This document shows, piece after piece, positions 34,487 through 43,071 of a stretch of 64,000 nucleotides of DNA; the stretch's first letter is position 1; each line of letters opens with the position of its first letter. Source of the DNA: CAZYSK01 sp964649415. GTDB taxonomy: Bacteria; Chloroflexota; Anaerolineae; B4-G1. Under the pieces are notes generated by a model. The model did no database searches and was not told where the DNA came from. It saw nothing but the letters and a program-made list of their open reading frames with translations. The stretch spans positions 1-64,000 of the forward strand of contig CAZYSK010000017.1 in assembly GCA_964649415.1 (NCBI GenBank), given 5' to 3'. A program made the translations under genes and the position numbers.

Positions 34487-35788
34487 ATGAGCTGGATGAA
34501 GACCTACGAGAGCCACGTATGTACCGCCGAAGAGGCCGCGGAGGCTATCAAGTCCGGAGACCGCATCTTCCTGACCGGCAACTGTAGCGTGCCACAGACG
34601 CTGCTAACAGCCCTGGTCGCCCGGGCCCCCGAATTGGAGAACGTCGAGGTCTGTCACGCCCTCACCCTTGGGTCGAGCGACTACGTTGCGCCGGAGATCG
34701 AGGGTCATATCCGTGCCAACGCGCTCTTCATAGGCTCCAACGTGCGCAAGGCTGTGCAAGAGGGACGGGCTGATTTCACTCCGGTGCTCCTCTCGGAGTT
34801 CACGCTACTCTTCAAGCAAGGAGTTCTGCCGCTTGATGTTGCCTTTGTCCATCTCTCGCCACCCGACGAGCACGGCTTCTGCTCTTACGGAATCGAGACT
34901 GGCCTGACCAAAACGCCGGCCGAGGCGGCCAAGATCATCATCGCCGAGGTGAACGAGAACATGCCCCGCTGTCTGGGCGATTCCTTCATCCACGTGAGCC
35001 GCCTGGACTACATCGTGCCGGTAGATTACCCGTTGCTGGAGCTGCCAATGACGGAGGGTGGGCTCTCGGACATCCACTTCAAGATTGGCGAGCACATTGC
35101 CGAGCTGATCCCTGACGGGGCAACGATGCAGATGGGAATCGGCGCAATCCCCGACGCGGTGCTCAACTTCCTCCACCACAAGCGAGACCTGGGGATTCAC
35201 ACCGAGCTATTCTCGGACAGCGTGATCGACCTGGTTGAGGCCGGTGTGATCACCAATGCCCGCAAGACGCTCCATCCCGGCAAAATCACGGCGGGATTCA
35301 TGATAGGCACGCACAGGATCTACGATTGGGCACACGACAATCCCCTCATCGAGCTGCACCGTACCGAGTACATCAACGATCCTTTCGTCATTGCGCAGAA
35401 CGATCGCCAGGTGGCGATCAATTCCGCGATTGAGGTGGACCTGACGGGACAGGTATGCGCGGATTCCATCGGTCCAAAGCTATACAGCGGCGTGGGAGGG
35501 CAACTGGACTTCATCTATGGGGCCTCGCGATCCAAGGGAGGGGTGCCTATCATCGCGCTGCCGGCCACCGCCAGGGGGGGGACGCTGAGCCGCATCGTGC
35601 CTATGCTCAAGCAGGGTGCAGGGGTCGTCACCTCCCGCTACCACGTCCACTACGTGGTGACGGAATACGGAGTGGCGGACTTGTATGGCAAGACGATCCG
35701 CCAGCGGGCGCGGGCGCTCATCCGTATCGCCGCTCCCCAGTTTCGGGATGAATTAACACAGGCAGCCAAGGAGTTGAACTACATCTAG
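34487..35788 (+). CDS. Acetyl-CoA hydrolase/CoA-transferase family protein
   Basis: 433 residues. The family spans acetate, 4-hydroxybutyrate and butyrate CoA-transferases. The catalytic glutamate that forms the CoA thioester is in INSAIEVDLTGQV; GIGAIPDAVL and GGQLDFIYGA are family glycine loops. It moves CoA between an acyl-CoA and a free acid, which fits fermentative recycling next to the acyl-CoA synthetase and the oxidoreductase. The gap to the upstream alanine dehydrogenase-like gene is three bases. Which acids it uses is not readable. Confidence 0.88.
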   Translation: MSWMKTYESHVCTAEEAAEAIKSGDRIFLTGNCSVPQTLLTALVARAPELENVEVCHALTLGSSDYVAPEIEGHIRANALFIGSNVRKAVQEGRADFTPVLLSEFTLLFKQGVLPLDVAFVHLSPPDEHGFCSYGIETGLTKTPAEAAKIIIAEVNENMPRCLGDSFIHVSRLDYIVPVDYPLLELPMTEGGLSDIHFKIGEHIAELIPDGATMQMGIGAIPDAVLNFLHHKRDLGIHTELFSDSVIDLVEAGVITNARKTLHPGKITAGFMIGTHRIYDWAHDNPLIELHRTEYINDPFVIAQNDRQVAINSAIEVDLTGQVCADSIGPKLYSGVGGQLDFIYGASRSKGGVPIIALPATARGGTLSRIVPMLKQGAGVVTSRYHVHYVVTEYGVADLYGKTIRQRARALIRIAAPQFRDELTQAAKELNYI

Positions 35789-35792
35789 GCGA

Positions 35793-35821
35793 TTGACATT
35801 TGTGCCCCGCGGGCATACAAT
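35793..35821 (+). promoter_or_regulatory. Strong promoter for the secreted beta-helix protein
   Basis: TTGACA (35793-35798), a 17-bp spacer and TACAAT (35816-35821). Confidence 0.75.
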
Positions 35822-35871
35822 GGAATAGGTTAGGCGACGTGCGTCGTATGGTGAACGAAAGGAGTAAGACT

Positions 35872-37590
35872 ATGAGCGTTAGTAGGAACCTGAACGCGGC
35901 AAATCTGGCGCGTGTTGTCCTCAGTCTGGCGGCGGGCGCGCTGCTGTTGGCAGTGCTGCTTCTGCTGCTGGACGGGGCGTTCCATGTAGCCTACGCCAAT
36001 CCAGGAGCACTATTCGCCACGACCGACGGCACCGGGACTGACTGCACACCAGGCCAGCCCTGCGCCTTGAGCCAGGCCGTAGCCCAGGCGATCGATGGGG
36101 ATACGATCTACGTGGCCCAGGGCGCGTACACAAGCACTGGGGAAGCCGTCCTTGTCATCACCAAGAGCATCGCCCTGTACGGTGGCTGGGATGGCAATGC
36201 CGGGCCTGGATCACTGGTGCTGCCCGGCACGTACACCACCACACTGGACGGGGAGGATGCCCGGCGCGTGGTCTACATCACAGGCACAGTGTCTCCGAGA
36301 CTGGACGGCTTCACCCTGCAGAACGGAAGCGTGGCGAGTGACTCGGGTGGTGGCCTGTTCGCCTACAATGCCAGCCCGGTGATCAGCAACTGCCGCATCC
36401 TGAACAACGCAGCCGAGTATGGCGGGGGGGTGGCGTTCTGGTATGGCGCACCGACCCTCGCCAACAGCGCAGTGATGAGCAACACTGCCAGCGGCACGTG
36501 CGAGTGGCGCGGTGGTGGCGGAGTGCATATGGCGAACAGCGCGGCGTTGGTTGAAGACAGCATCATCCAGGGCAACAGTGCCGCGAACGCCGCCGGTGGC
36601 GGGGTGTCTATGCTACGGAGCGCCGCTACCCTCAGAGCCAACACGATCCTCGACAACCAGGCCAAATGGGGCGGAGGGCTCGAGATCGTCGGCAGCGCTT
36701 CCTTCGCCATGACCAACAACATCGTGGCTCTGAACGCTGCAGACACGGGATCGCCAGTGCGCATCTACGGCATATCCGGTCACACTGCCTGTGCGGGCGA
36801 GTGCGCCAGCCAGGGTACGCTGAAGCACAATACCGTTGCGACCAACACATCCGCGACTACCTCCTGGATGGTTAGCGCCGGTCCGACCGCGACTCTGACT
36901 TTCGCCAACACGATCTTTGGTCTGCCGGGGGGAGTCTGGGTTGACAGAAGTGGTTCGGTGACGCTAGATACCACGCTGTGGGAGGCCGAGGGTAACACGG
37001 TGGGCGGGCCTGGCAGCATCTCCGTCGACGGGAGCCGCTACGGCGCTCCGGCCTTTGTGAACCCAAGTGGCGGCGACTTCCACGTCGGCTTGACGTCAGC
37101 CGCCATTGACAATGGCACAGACGCAGGTGTGAGCGACGACATAGACGGTCAGCCGCGCCCACAGGGCAACGCCTACGATATCGGTGCCGACGAAACCGGC
37201 GTATACGTGAACAAGGTGGCTGAGCCCGATCCGGTATACCCTGGCGGGCATCTCACCTACACCATAAGCGTGGTCAATTTCAGCGGCGTGGATCTAGACG
37301 CCACCATCACCGACACGTTGCCCGTTTCCGTCACAGTTGACCAGACATCTGGCGGGACGCTACTCCTGCCGGGTGGCACGGTGGGTATCACCTGGACGGC
37401 CAATATCACGGCCCCCGGGGGGACCTGGGTCGAGACGGTCGTCGTTGCCGTGGATCCGGACTACCTGGGGCCGCTGGTCAATGAGGTCGAACTCACGAGT
37501 GATCAGGATGTAGAAGGCGGGGACACCGTCACCCTCCAGGCCGGAGGTTGGCTCTACCTGCCCTTGGTGATGAAGGGGCACCCGTCTTGA
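35872..37590 (+). CDS. Secreted right-handed beta-helix protein with choice-of-anchor Q and DUF11 domains
   Basis: 572 residues; AAAGGAG is seven bases before ATG 35872. The signal segment is at about 13-43. A parallel beta-helix of about twelve coils (NSAVMSNTASG, DSIIQGNSAAN, ANTILDNQA) covers about 60-350. The Q-type anchor motif AIDNGTDAGVSDDIDG...YDIGADE is at about 405-442. A DUF11-like Ig domain follows (about 445-555), and the chain ends WLYLPLVMKGHPS. Beta-helix proteins of this kind bind or cut polysaccharides; no catalytic set can be assigned. The C-terminal tail resembles that of the giant protein and may be a sorting or anchoring tag. Confidence 0.82.
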   Translation: MSVSRNLNAANLARVVLSLAAGALLLAVLLLLLDGAFHVAYANPGALFATTDGTGTDCTPGQPCALSQAVAQAIDGDTIYVAQGAYTSTGEAVLVITKSIALYGGWDGNAGPGSLVLPGTYTTTLDGEDARRVVYITGTVSPRLDGFTLQNGSVASDSGGGLFAYNASPVISNCRILNNAAEYGGGVAFWYGAPTLANSAVMSNTASGTCEWRGGGGVHMANSAALVEDSIIQGNSAANAAGGGVSMLRSAATLRANTILDNQAKWGGGLEIVGSASFAMTNNIVALNAADTGSPVRIYGISGHTACAGECASQGTLKHNTVATNTSATTSWMVSAGPTATLTFANTIFGLPGGVWVDRSGSVTLDTTLWEAEGNTVGGPGSISVDGSRYGAPAFVNPSGGDFHVGLTSAAIDNGTDAGVSDDIDGQPRPQGNAYDIGADETGVYVNKVAEPDPVYPGGHLTYTISVVNFSGVDLDATITDTLPVSVTVDQTSGGTLLLPGGTVGITWTANITAPGGTWVETVVVAVDPDYLGPLVNEVELTSDQDVEGGDTVTLQAGGWLYLPLVMKGHPS

Positions 37591-37742
37591 CACTGACCTA
37601 GGGCGGAGGGTGAGCACAAGTGAGCATGATAAACTGAATACGCACGTCGCCCCAAGCCTTTGGGCGGCTCGCCGGGCTCGTTCGGATCTGCCTGTCAGGG
37701 GCAGTGGAAGGCCAGCGGGCCGCCCGATCTTTTCGCAATGGG

Positions 37743-39170
37743 TTACAGTGGCTCGCCCAACAGATCGTACTCCAGCGCAGCGGTGATGTGCACAGGCACG
37801 ATCCTGCCGACCGGCAACTCCGCCTGCACCAGCACCAGACCATCGATCTCAGGCGCGTCACGGTAGGAGCGTCCCACGCTCATCCCGTCCCCTTGCCCCT
37901 CGACCAGCACGTCCAGCGTCTCGCCCAACAATGCCCGGTTCCTGGCCTGGGAGATCGGCTGTTGAAGCTCCATGAGCTGTCTTCTCCGTTCTTCCTTCAC
38001 ATCGGGCGGTACGTTGTCTGCCAGGCGGGCTGCTGGGGTGCCTTGCTCGTGAGAGTAGGTGAAGACCCCCACCCGATCGAACGCCACCTTGGCCACGAAG
38101 TCCAAGAGCGTCTGGAACTCCGCCTCCGTCTCGCCCGGATAGCCGACCAGGAAGGTCGTGCGGATGGCAATGCCTGGCATCGCCGCCCGCAGCCGCTCTA
38201 TGGTGCATCGCACTCTCTCTACGTCAGCGGGACGGTGCATACGCCGCAGCACGTCGGGGTGAGCGTGCTGGAGAGGGATGTCCAGGTAGGGCAAGACCTG
38301 TGGGTGGCGGGCCATTATCTCAATGAGATGTTCCGTGATGCGGCCGGGATAGGCGTACATCAAGCGGATCCACGGCACGTGCGGCACTTCTGCAACCAAT
38401 TGCTCCAGCAGCCCGGCCAATCCCTCATGCATACCCAGGTCATGGCCATAGTCGGTGGTATCCTGCGCGATGAGAAGCATCTCCTGCACGCCGCGCTCGG
38501 CCAGCCACCTCGCGTCGGCCAAGATGGCCTCGGGTGGGCGGCTCACGGCAGGCCCCTTGATCAGGGGGATGGCACAGAAGGCACAGGAGCGGCGGCAGCC
38601 GTCGGCCAGTTTGAGATAGGCACTGGCTCCCTGCACCGCCACACGGGGCACACCCTGCGTATCCTGGCCCACGGTCCGCGCCTCCGGCAAGTGACAGACC
38701 GGCTCCTGCCGGTAGTTGGAAGCGACAGCGGACGCACGACCAATGTCCGCGGACGCGCGATCAATGTCCGCGGACGCACGATCAATGTCCGCGGACGCAC
38801 GATCAATGTCCGCCGTGTCCAGCCTGTCAGCGAGGGTCACAATGTCCATCCATCGGCGCGTGCCAATGAGGCCGGAGAGGCCAGGTACTGCCTCGATCAG
38901 TTCATCGGGGTAACGCTGGGAGTAGCACCCTGCCGCGATGACACGTTGTCTGGGCTGTCGGGCCTGTACCAGCTCCCGCAGCACGGTCTCTGACTCCTCC
39001 CGTGCCGGCGCGATGAACCCGCAGGTATTGACAATGAGCAGGTCGGCATCCTCAGGAACGTCGGCAGCAACATACCCGGCACGTCTCAGCAGTGTCGCGA
39101 TCCCGGCGCTATCCACCAGGTTCTTTGGACAGCCGAGGGAGATAAGGTAGAATCGTTGCGCTTTGCTCAT
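37743..39170 (-). CDS. rimO: Ribosomal protein S12 methylthiotransferase RimO
   Basis: 475 residues. The N-terminal UPF0004 domain has its three cluster cysteines (SLGCPKN, VNTCGF, AAGCYSQ); the radical-SAM triad is CRRSCAFC; the TRAM domain closes the chain. It adds a methylthio group to an Asp of ribosomal protein S12 using two [4Fe-4S] clusters. Residues about 120-148, between the first two domains, are an in-frame array of four ADIDRAS-type heptads encoded by a 21-bp tandem repeat; normal RimO has only a short linker there. It is the last gene of a block rplI-rodZ-rimO. Confidence 0.93.
   Translation of the reverse strand: MSKAQRFYLISLGCPKNLVDSAGIATLLRRAGYVAADVPEDADLLIVNTCGFIAPAREESETVLRELVQARQPRQRVIAAGCYSQRYPDELIEAVPGLSGLIGTRRWMDIVTLADRLDTADIDRASADIDRASADIDRASADIGRASAVASNYRQEPVCHLPEARTVGQDTQGVPRVAVQGASAYLKLADGCRRSCAFCAIPLIKGPAVSRPPEAILADARWLAERGVQEMLLIAQDTTDYGHDLGMHEGLAGLLEQLVAEVPHVPWIRLMYAYPGRITEHLIEIMARHPQVLPYLDIPLQHAHPDVLRRMHRPADVERVRCTIERLRAAMPGIAIRTTFLVGYPGETEAEFQTLLDFVAKVAFDRVGVFTYSHEQGTPAARLADNVPPDVKEERRRQLMELQQPISQARNRALLGETLDVLVEGQGDGMSVGRSYRDAPEIDGLVLVQAELPVGRIVPVHITAALEYDLLGEPL
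38728..38811. repeat. Family G 21-bp tandem repeat inside rimO, four units
   Basis: Units of GCGGACGCACGATCAATGTCC start at 38728, 38749, 38770 and 38791. CCGCGGAC and GTCCGCGG at unit joins form an 8-bp inverted repeat. 21 bp keeps the reading frame; a single copy is in the gene at 26389. Confidence 0.95.
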
Positions 39171-39354
39171 TCTCGCTTCTTGCTTGTGTGCTGTGCTGAT
39201 GGGGAAGGGGCGTCAGGGGATAAGAGATGGACTCACGTGTCGACAAATAGGCACACCGGGATTCCACGACCGGACGCCCAATGCTGAACGTCACGTATTC
39301 GATCTTCCGGCAACCATCCCCGTGCGCGCAGCGTCTGACACCGCACACCAGGCG

Positions 39355-40233
39355 CTAGGGAACAGCGATCTCACCAGCAGGCCCCCACGCGCGGGCACAG
39401 ACTTGGGCCCGGCCGCACATTGTTCCCTGGGACTGGTTGTCGACCGTCACCTGAAGTCCCGCTCCGTTGCCGGTCTCGACAACGATTGCTTGTTGGCCCG
39501 ACCAACTGCCGTCTTGGCCTGTGGCCATCATTCCCTCAAACACCACACGACCGTCGACGGTCACGCGCGCCCAGACATGCTCGGTCGCCCCAAGCGTCAA
39601 CGTCACATCACCCTGGGGACTGGCTGGGGATGACGGCGTAGCGAGCGGGGACGTACGCGTGAATGCAGTCGTGGAGGGCAGGCTGGTCTCCGTGAGTACA
39701 GTCGCGACGGACGTAGGGACGGCACCGGCAGATCCATTGCCGCGCCGGCTCACAAGATACCCAACCCCCGCCACAATCGTCAGCAGCGCGATGATCGCAA
39801 GACCTATGATCATCAGCCTTTCGGCGCTTGCTCGGCGCGGCGGCGAGGCGGTGATCGGAATGCTGGTAGGCTGGTGCGCTGTCGCGCCAGGAGACGAACG
39901 ATCCATGCGGGCAGGTGACGCCTGTACGGGCGTAGCTGTACCCATTCTAGAGGGAGGCGACGCGGCTCCTTCCATTCTGGAGGGAAGCGACGCAGCGCCG
40001 TGCACTTCGGCGTCGTAGCGGGCCATAGCCTCGTCAGGCGACAGGCCAAGGTAGCGTACATAGATGCGCAGGAAGCCGCGTATCTGTACTTCGCCGCCGG
40101 CGAAGGCGGTGAAATCGCCTGCCTCCAGTGCCTCAAGGAAGCGAGGCCGAATACGCGTGGCGGCCTCCACTTCCTCCAGGGTAGCACCCCTGGCTTCACG
40201 CGCTTGCCGCAGCCATACGCCGATTGTTTCCAT
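39355..40233 (-). CDS. rodZ: RodZ-like helix-turn-helix membrane protein
   Basis: 292 residues. The N-terminal HTH_25 domain (about 1-68) starts TIGVWLRQAREARGATLEEV. A low-complexity linker, one membrane helix (about 138-160) and a C-terminal DUF4115 domain (about 210-275) follow. RodZ links the MreB cytoskeleton to the wall synthesis machinery and helps set cell shape. The linker contains two in-frame 30-bp repeat units (SLPSRMEGAA and SPPSRM), related to the repeats at 50911. It starts 25 bases after rplI and is 184 bp upstream of rimO. Confidence 0.85.
   Translation of the reverse strand: METIGVWLRQAREARGATLEEVEAATRIRPRFLEALEAGDFTAFAGGEVQIRGFLRIYVRYLGLSPDEAMARYDAEVHGAASLPSRMEGAASPPSRMGTATPVQASPARMDRSSPGATAHQPTSIPITASPPRRASAERLMIIGLAIIALLTIVAGVGYLVSRRGNGSAGAVPTSVATVLTETSLPSTTAFTRTSPLATPSSPASPQGDVTLTLGATEHVWARVTVDGRVVFEGMMATGQDGSWSGQQAIVVETGNGAGLQVTVDNQSQGTMCGRAQVCARAWGPAGEIAVP
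39942..40001. repeat. Family F 30-bp repeat inside rodZ, two units
   Basis: Two adjacent 30-bp units (core ATTCTAGAGGGAGGCGACGC) lie in frame in the RodZ linker. By hand alignment the first matches the reverse complement of the 50941 unit at about 25 of 30 bases. Confidence 0.65.
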
Positions 40234-40258
40234 CGTCGGTCCTCGTGGTGACGGGCGG

Positions 40259-40798
40259 CTACTGCTCCTCCGCTGTCTCCTCTGGCGTCGCGGCGTCCTC
40301 AGCCACAGGTCCCTCAGCAGGAGAGGCTGCAGGTGCCTCCGGCAGTTCTCCTCCCTCTGGCTTCACCACGGCCTTGACCTCGGCCACCACGTCTGCCGAC
40401 AGACGCACGGAGATGATGTGTTCCCCAACTTCTCGGATGGGTTCAGAGAGGATGTGTTTGCGCCGGTCGAATTCCTCGCCGACCTCACGCCCAAGCGCCT
40501 CGGCCATATCTGCCGTCGTGATGGAGCCGAACAGCCTTCCTTTCTCACTGGACTTGGCTTCAAAGGTGAGCGTAATCTCACTCATACGCTCAGCGAGCAT
40601 CTGGGCGCGCGTCGCCAGCCGTTCCTCGTGACGCTCCTCTGCCTTCCGGCGACGTTCGAACTCCTTCTGAGCGCCAGACGTGGCCTTCACCGCCCATCCC
40701 TGGGGGATCAGGTAGTTGCGGGCGTAACCCACTGCGACGTCTTTGATTTCACCAGCTTGCCCTAGATTGGGTACCTCACGGGTCAGGATGATCTTCAC
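40259..40798 (-). CDS. rplI: 50S ribosomal protein L9
   Basis: 179 residues. The N-terminal domain MKIILTREVPNLGQAGEI...VAVGYARNYLIPQGWA is unmistakable; the long connecting helix (about 42-75) and C-terminal domain (to about 148) are complete. An acidic Glu/Ala/Pro tail of about 30 residues extends beyond the usual L9 length of about 150. L9 binds 23S rRNA near the L1 stalk. It heads the rplI-rodZ-rimO block and follows two tRNA genes on the same strand. Confidence 0.97.
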   Translation of the reverse strand: MKIILTREVPNLGQAGEIKDVAVGYARNYLIPQGWAVKATSGAQKEFERRRKAEERHEERLATRAQMLAERMSEITLTFEAKSSEKGRLFGSITTADMAEALGREVGEEFDRRKHILSEPIREVGEHIISVRLSADVVAEVKAVVKPEGGELPEAPAASPAEGPVAEDAATPEETAEEQ

Positions 40799-40963
40799 GC
40801 TTGCTTGCCTCCAACATCTATTGCTTACCCCTAAGACAATGCGTAAAACGCAAGGCGCAAAGTCAGACCACGTGCTTACGCATTACGTTCTACGCATTAC
40901 GCTCTCGCAGGGATGTGGCGGAGCCTGCGAGCTGTGCGGGTCTCGAATCTGGACGGCATGACA

Positions 40964-41046
40964 TAGGGCGGGTGGGATTCGAACCCACACGTCCTCGCGG
41001 ACAGAGGATTTTAAGTCCCCGGCGTCTACCGTTTCGCCACCGCCCC
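40964..41046 (-). tRNA. tRNA-Leu (anticodon UAA)
   Basis: Read on the minus strand: acceptor GGGGCGG/CCGCCCT, anticodon loop CTTAAAA (anticodon TAA), a long variable arm GTCCGCGAGGAC and a GGTTCGAAT T-loop. The long variable arm and anticodon fit leucine. CCA is not encoded. Confidence 0.95.
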
Positions 41047-41055
41047 GTATACGCT

Positions 41056-41082
41056 ACGGGCAGTCTCAATGGACTGCCCGTC
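41056..41082 (-). terminator. Hairpin between the two tRNA genes
   Basis: CGGGCAGTC/GACTGCCCG 9-bp stem. It lies in the spacer and may be a processing or termination element. Confidence 0.4.
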
Positions 41083-41102
41083 TCTCAAGGTGCCATCTTC
41101 AG

Positions 41103-41176
<74 letters not shown>

Positions 41177-41187
41177 AGTCGTTGAAG

Positions 41188-41216
41188 ATTCTACCACGTA
41201 TCTTGTCTATTCGCAA
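41188..41216 (-). promoter_or_regulatory. Promoter for tRNA-Cys/tRNA-Leu
   Basis: On the minus strand TTGCGA (41216-41211), a 17-bp spacer and TAGAAT (41193-41188). The tRNA begins 11 bases downstream. Confidence 0.65.
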
Positions 41217-41233
41217 GTCATACCATCGCTTGT

Positions 41234-41261
41234 TTGACAGACCCCATAGGACAAGTATAAT
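41234..41261 (+). promoter_or_regulatory. Promoter for the M23/SH3 protein
   Basis: TTGACA (41234-41239), a 16-bp spacer and TATAAT (41256-41261), near consensus. Confidence 0.8.
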
Positions 41262-41336
41262 CCCGTGTATGCCGCTGGGCCGCCTAGACTGACAGCCCCG
41301 CCAGGTGCACACCGGGTGTCCAGATAGGAGAGAAGC

Positions 41337-43049
41337 ATGGCGAAACGACTCACGCTGCGATGGCCTGTGGACGCGCACGTCATCACCCAGTACTTCGGCG
41401 AGAACCCCCAGGTCTATGCCAAGTTCAACCAGGCAGGCCACGAGGGGCTCGACTTCCAGGCACCCGTTGGGGCAAACATCTATGCCTGCGCAGACGGCGA
41501 GGTGTTCGACATACGGCCTAACAACGGCAATGCGTACGGCCTCCACGTGCGCATCCGGCACCGCGCGGATGGGCGTGAATACCGTACCATCTATGCCCAC
41601 CTGTCGAAGACGTTGGTCTCAGAAGGACAGTACGTAGGCGCTGGCGAGCTGATCGCTCTGGCCGGAAACACCGGGCACTCCTTCGGTCCCCATTTGCACC
41701 TCACCCTCAAGCTGACCGGTGCCAAGACTCCGGGGTACCCCAATGGCGTTATCGATCCCCTTCCCTACTTGGCGGAGACCGAGGTCCCCGCGCCCGGCGG
41801 CCTCACGGTCTACACAGTCGATAAGGTACGCCTGCGCGCTGGCCAGACGACCGGTTCTGCACAACTAGCCTGGCTGGCGGGTGGCGAGGCGCTCACTGTG
41901 CTGGGCGATGCCGATGTGGCCAGAGCCAGTTTAGGGCAGCAGGGGCAGTGGGTCCACGTACAGCGGGCCGATGGACTGACCGGTTTCGTGGCTGCCTGGT
42001 ACCTCCAGGGCCAGCCGCCCTCCCCAGCCCCGCCCGAACCCGCGCCAGAGCCCCAACCCATTCAAGTCCTGCGCGTCTATGCGAGCGAGGCACTGAACGT
42101 ACGCAAAGGCCCGTCCACGGGCACCGGTCGCATTGCCGTTGCCCTACCCCACGAACCGCTGACAGTGATGGGCGATCCAGAGGCCGCGCGTGCCGCCCTG
42201 GGCGACCGGGGCGAGTGGTTACGAGTGCGCCTTCCCTCTCCCGCGCCGGGTTCAGGGCAACGCGGGCTCAAGGGGTACGTCGCTGCCTGGTATGTGCAGA
42301 CCGAGCCCGGCCTAGCGCCGGAGAGACTGCTGACCGTGTATCCTACCGAGGACATGAACATGCGCGAGCGCCCCGCATTGAGCGGCTCACTCATCAGGCG
42401 GCTCACACAATACGCGCCACTCACCGTCTACGATGACCCGGAACGCGCACGAGCTTTGGTGGGCCGGTACGACGAGTGGATACACGTGCAGACAGAGGAA
42501 GGCCAGCGAGGATGGGTCGCAGCGTGGTACGTCCAGCTTCAGCCGCCCAGCTTCGCGCTGACTGCAGACGCACCCGAGCCGGCTGGCCCATTGCACTTGT
42601 ACACGACCGAGGCACTGCACGTGCGCAGAGGCCCATCGGCAGAGACCGGCAAGCTTGCTATTGCGCTACCTCACGAGCCATTGACGGTCGTGGATGACCC
42701 GCGGTGGGCGCTTTCAAGACTGGGCGAACGGGGCGAGTGGGTGCAGGTGCGCCTACCAGACGGCACCGTGGGCCATGTCCCTGCCTACTATGCACAGACT
42801 GAGCCCGGCCCTGCACCCGCTATGTGGATGACTGTCTCCCCAACACAGGACGTGAATATGCGTGAGCGGCCCACGGTCAGAGCCCGGCCCGTCGGCCAAC
42901 TGGCACCCCACGCGCTGGTCACCGTCCACGACGATCTGGAGCGCGCGCAGGCACTGGTGGGCCGGTACGATGAATGGCTCTACGTGGAAGCCGGGGGAGG
43001 ACAGCGAGGGTGGGTGCCGGCATGGTACGTCACACCAGCGCCAGTCTAG
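41337..43049 (+). CDS. M23 (LytM) peptidase with five bacterial SH3-like repeats
   Basis: 570 residues; AGGAG precedes the ATG. The M23 domain (about 10-150) has its zinc ligands: His35 and Asp39 in GHEGLDFQ and HLHL near 122. Five SH3-like repeats follow (about 160-225, 245-320, 330-400, 418-486, 500-568), joined by Pro-rich linkers. Repeats two and four (LNVRKGPS/LHVRRGPS) resemble each other, as do three and five (MNMRERP/VNMRERP), so a pair was probably duplicated. No signal peptide or membrane helix is visible, which is odd for a wall hydrolase. Confidence 0.85.
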   Translation: MAKRLTLRWPVDAHVITQYFGENPQVYAKFNQAGHEGLDFQAPVGANIYACADGEVFDIRPNNGNAYGLHVRIRHRADGREYRTIYAHLSKTLVSEGQYVGAGELIALAGNTGHSFGPHLHLTLKLTGAKTPGYPNGVIDPLPYLAETEVPAPGGLTVYTVDKVRLRAGQTTGSAQLAWLAGGEALTVLGDADVARASLGQQGQWVHVQRADGLTGFVAAWYLQGQPPSPAPPEPAPEPQPIQVLRVYASEALNVRKGPSTGTGRIAVALPHEPLTVMGDPEAARAALGDRGEWLRVRLPSPAPGSGQRGLKGYVAAWYVQTEPGLAPERLLTVYPTEDMNMRERPALSGSLIRRLTQYAPLTVYDDPERARALVGRYDEWIHVQTEEGQRGWVAAWYVQLQPPSFALTADAPEPAGPLHLYTTEALHVRRGPSAETGKLAIALPHEPLTVVDDPRWALSRLGERGEWVQVRLPDGTVGHVPAYYAQTEPGPAPAMWMTVSPTQDVNMRERPTVRARPVGQLAPHALVTVHDDLERAQALVGRYDEWLYVEAGGGQRGWVPAWYVTPAPV

Positions 43050-43071
43050 CCCATCGCAGGGAACGCGAGCT

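Noticed and set aside
37704..38993. A 429-codon plus-strand frame opposite rimO
   Set aside because: RimO on the minus strand is unmistakable; the opposite frame is a shadow caused by high GC content.
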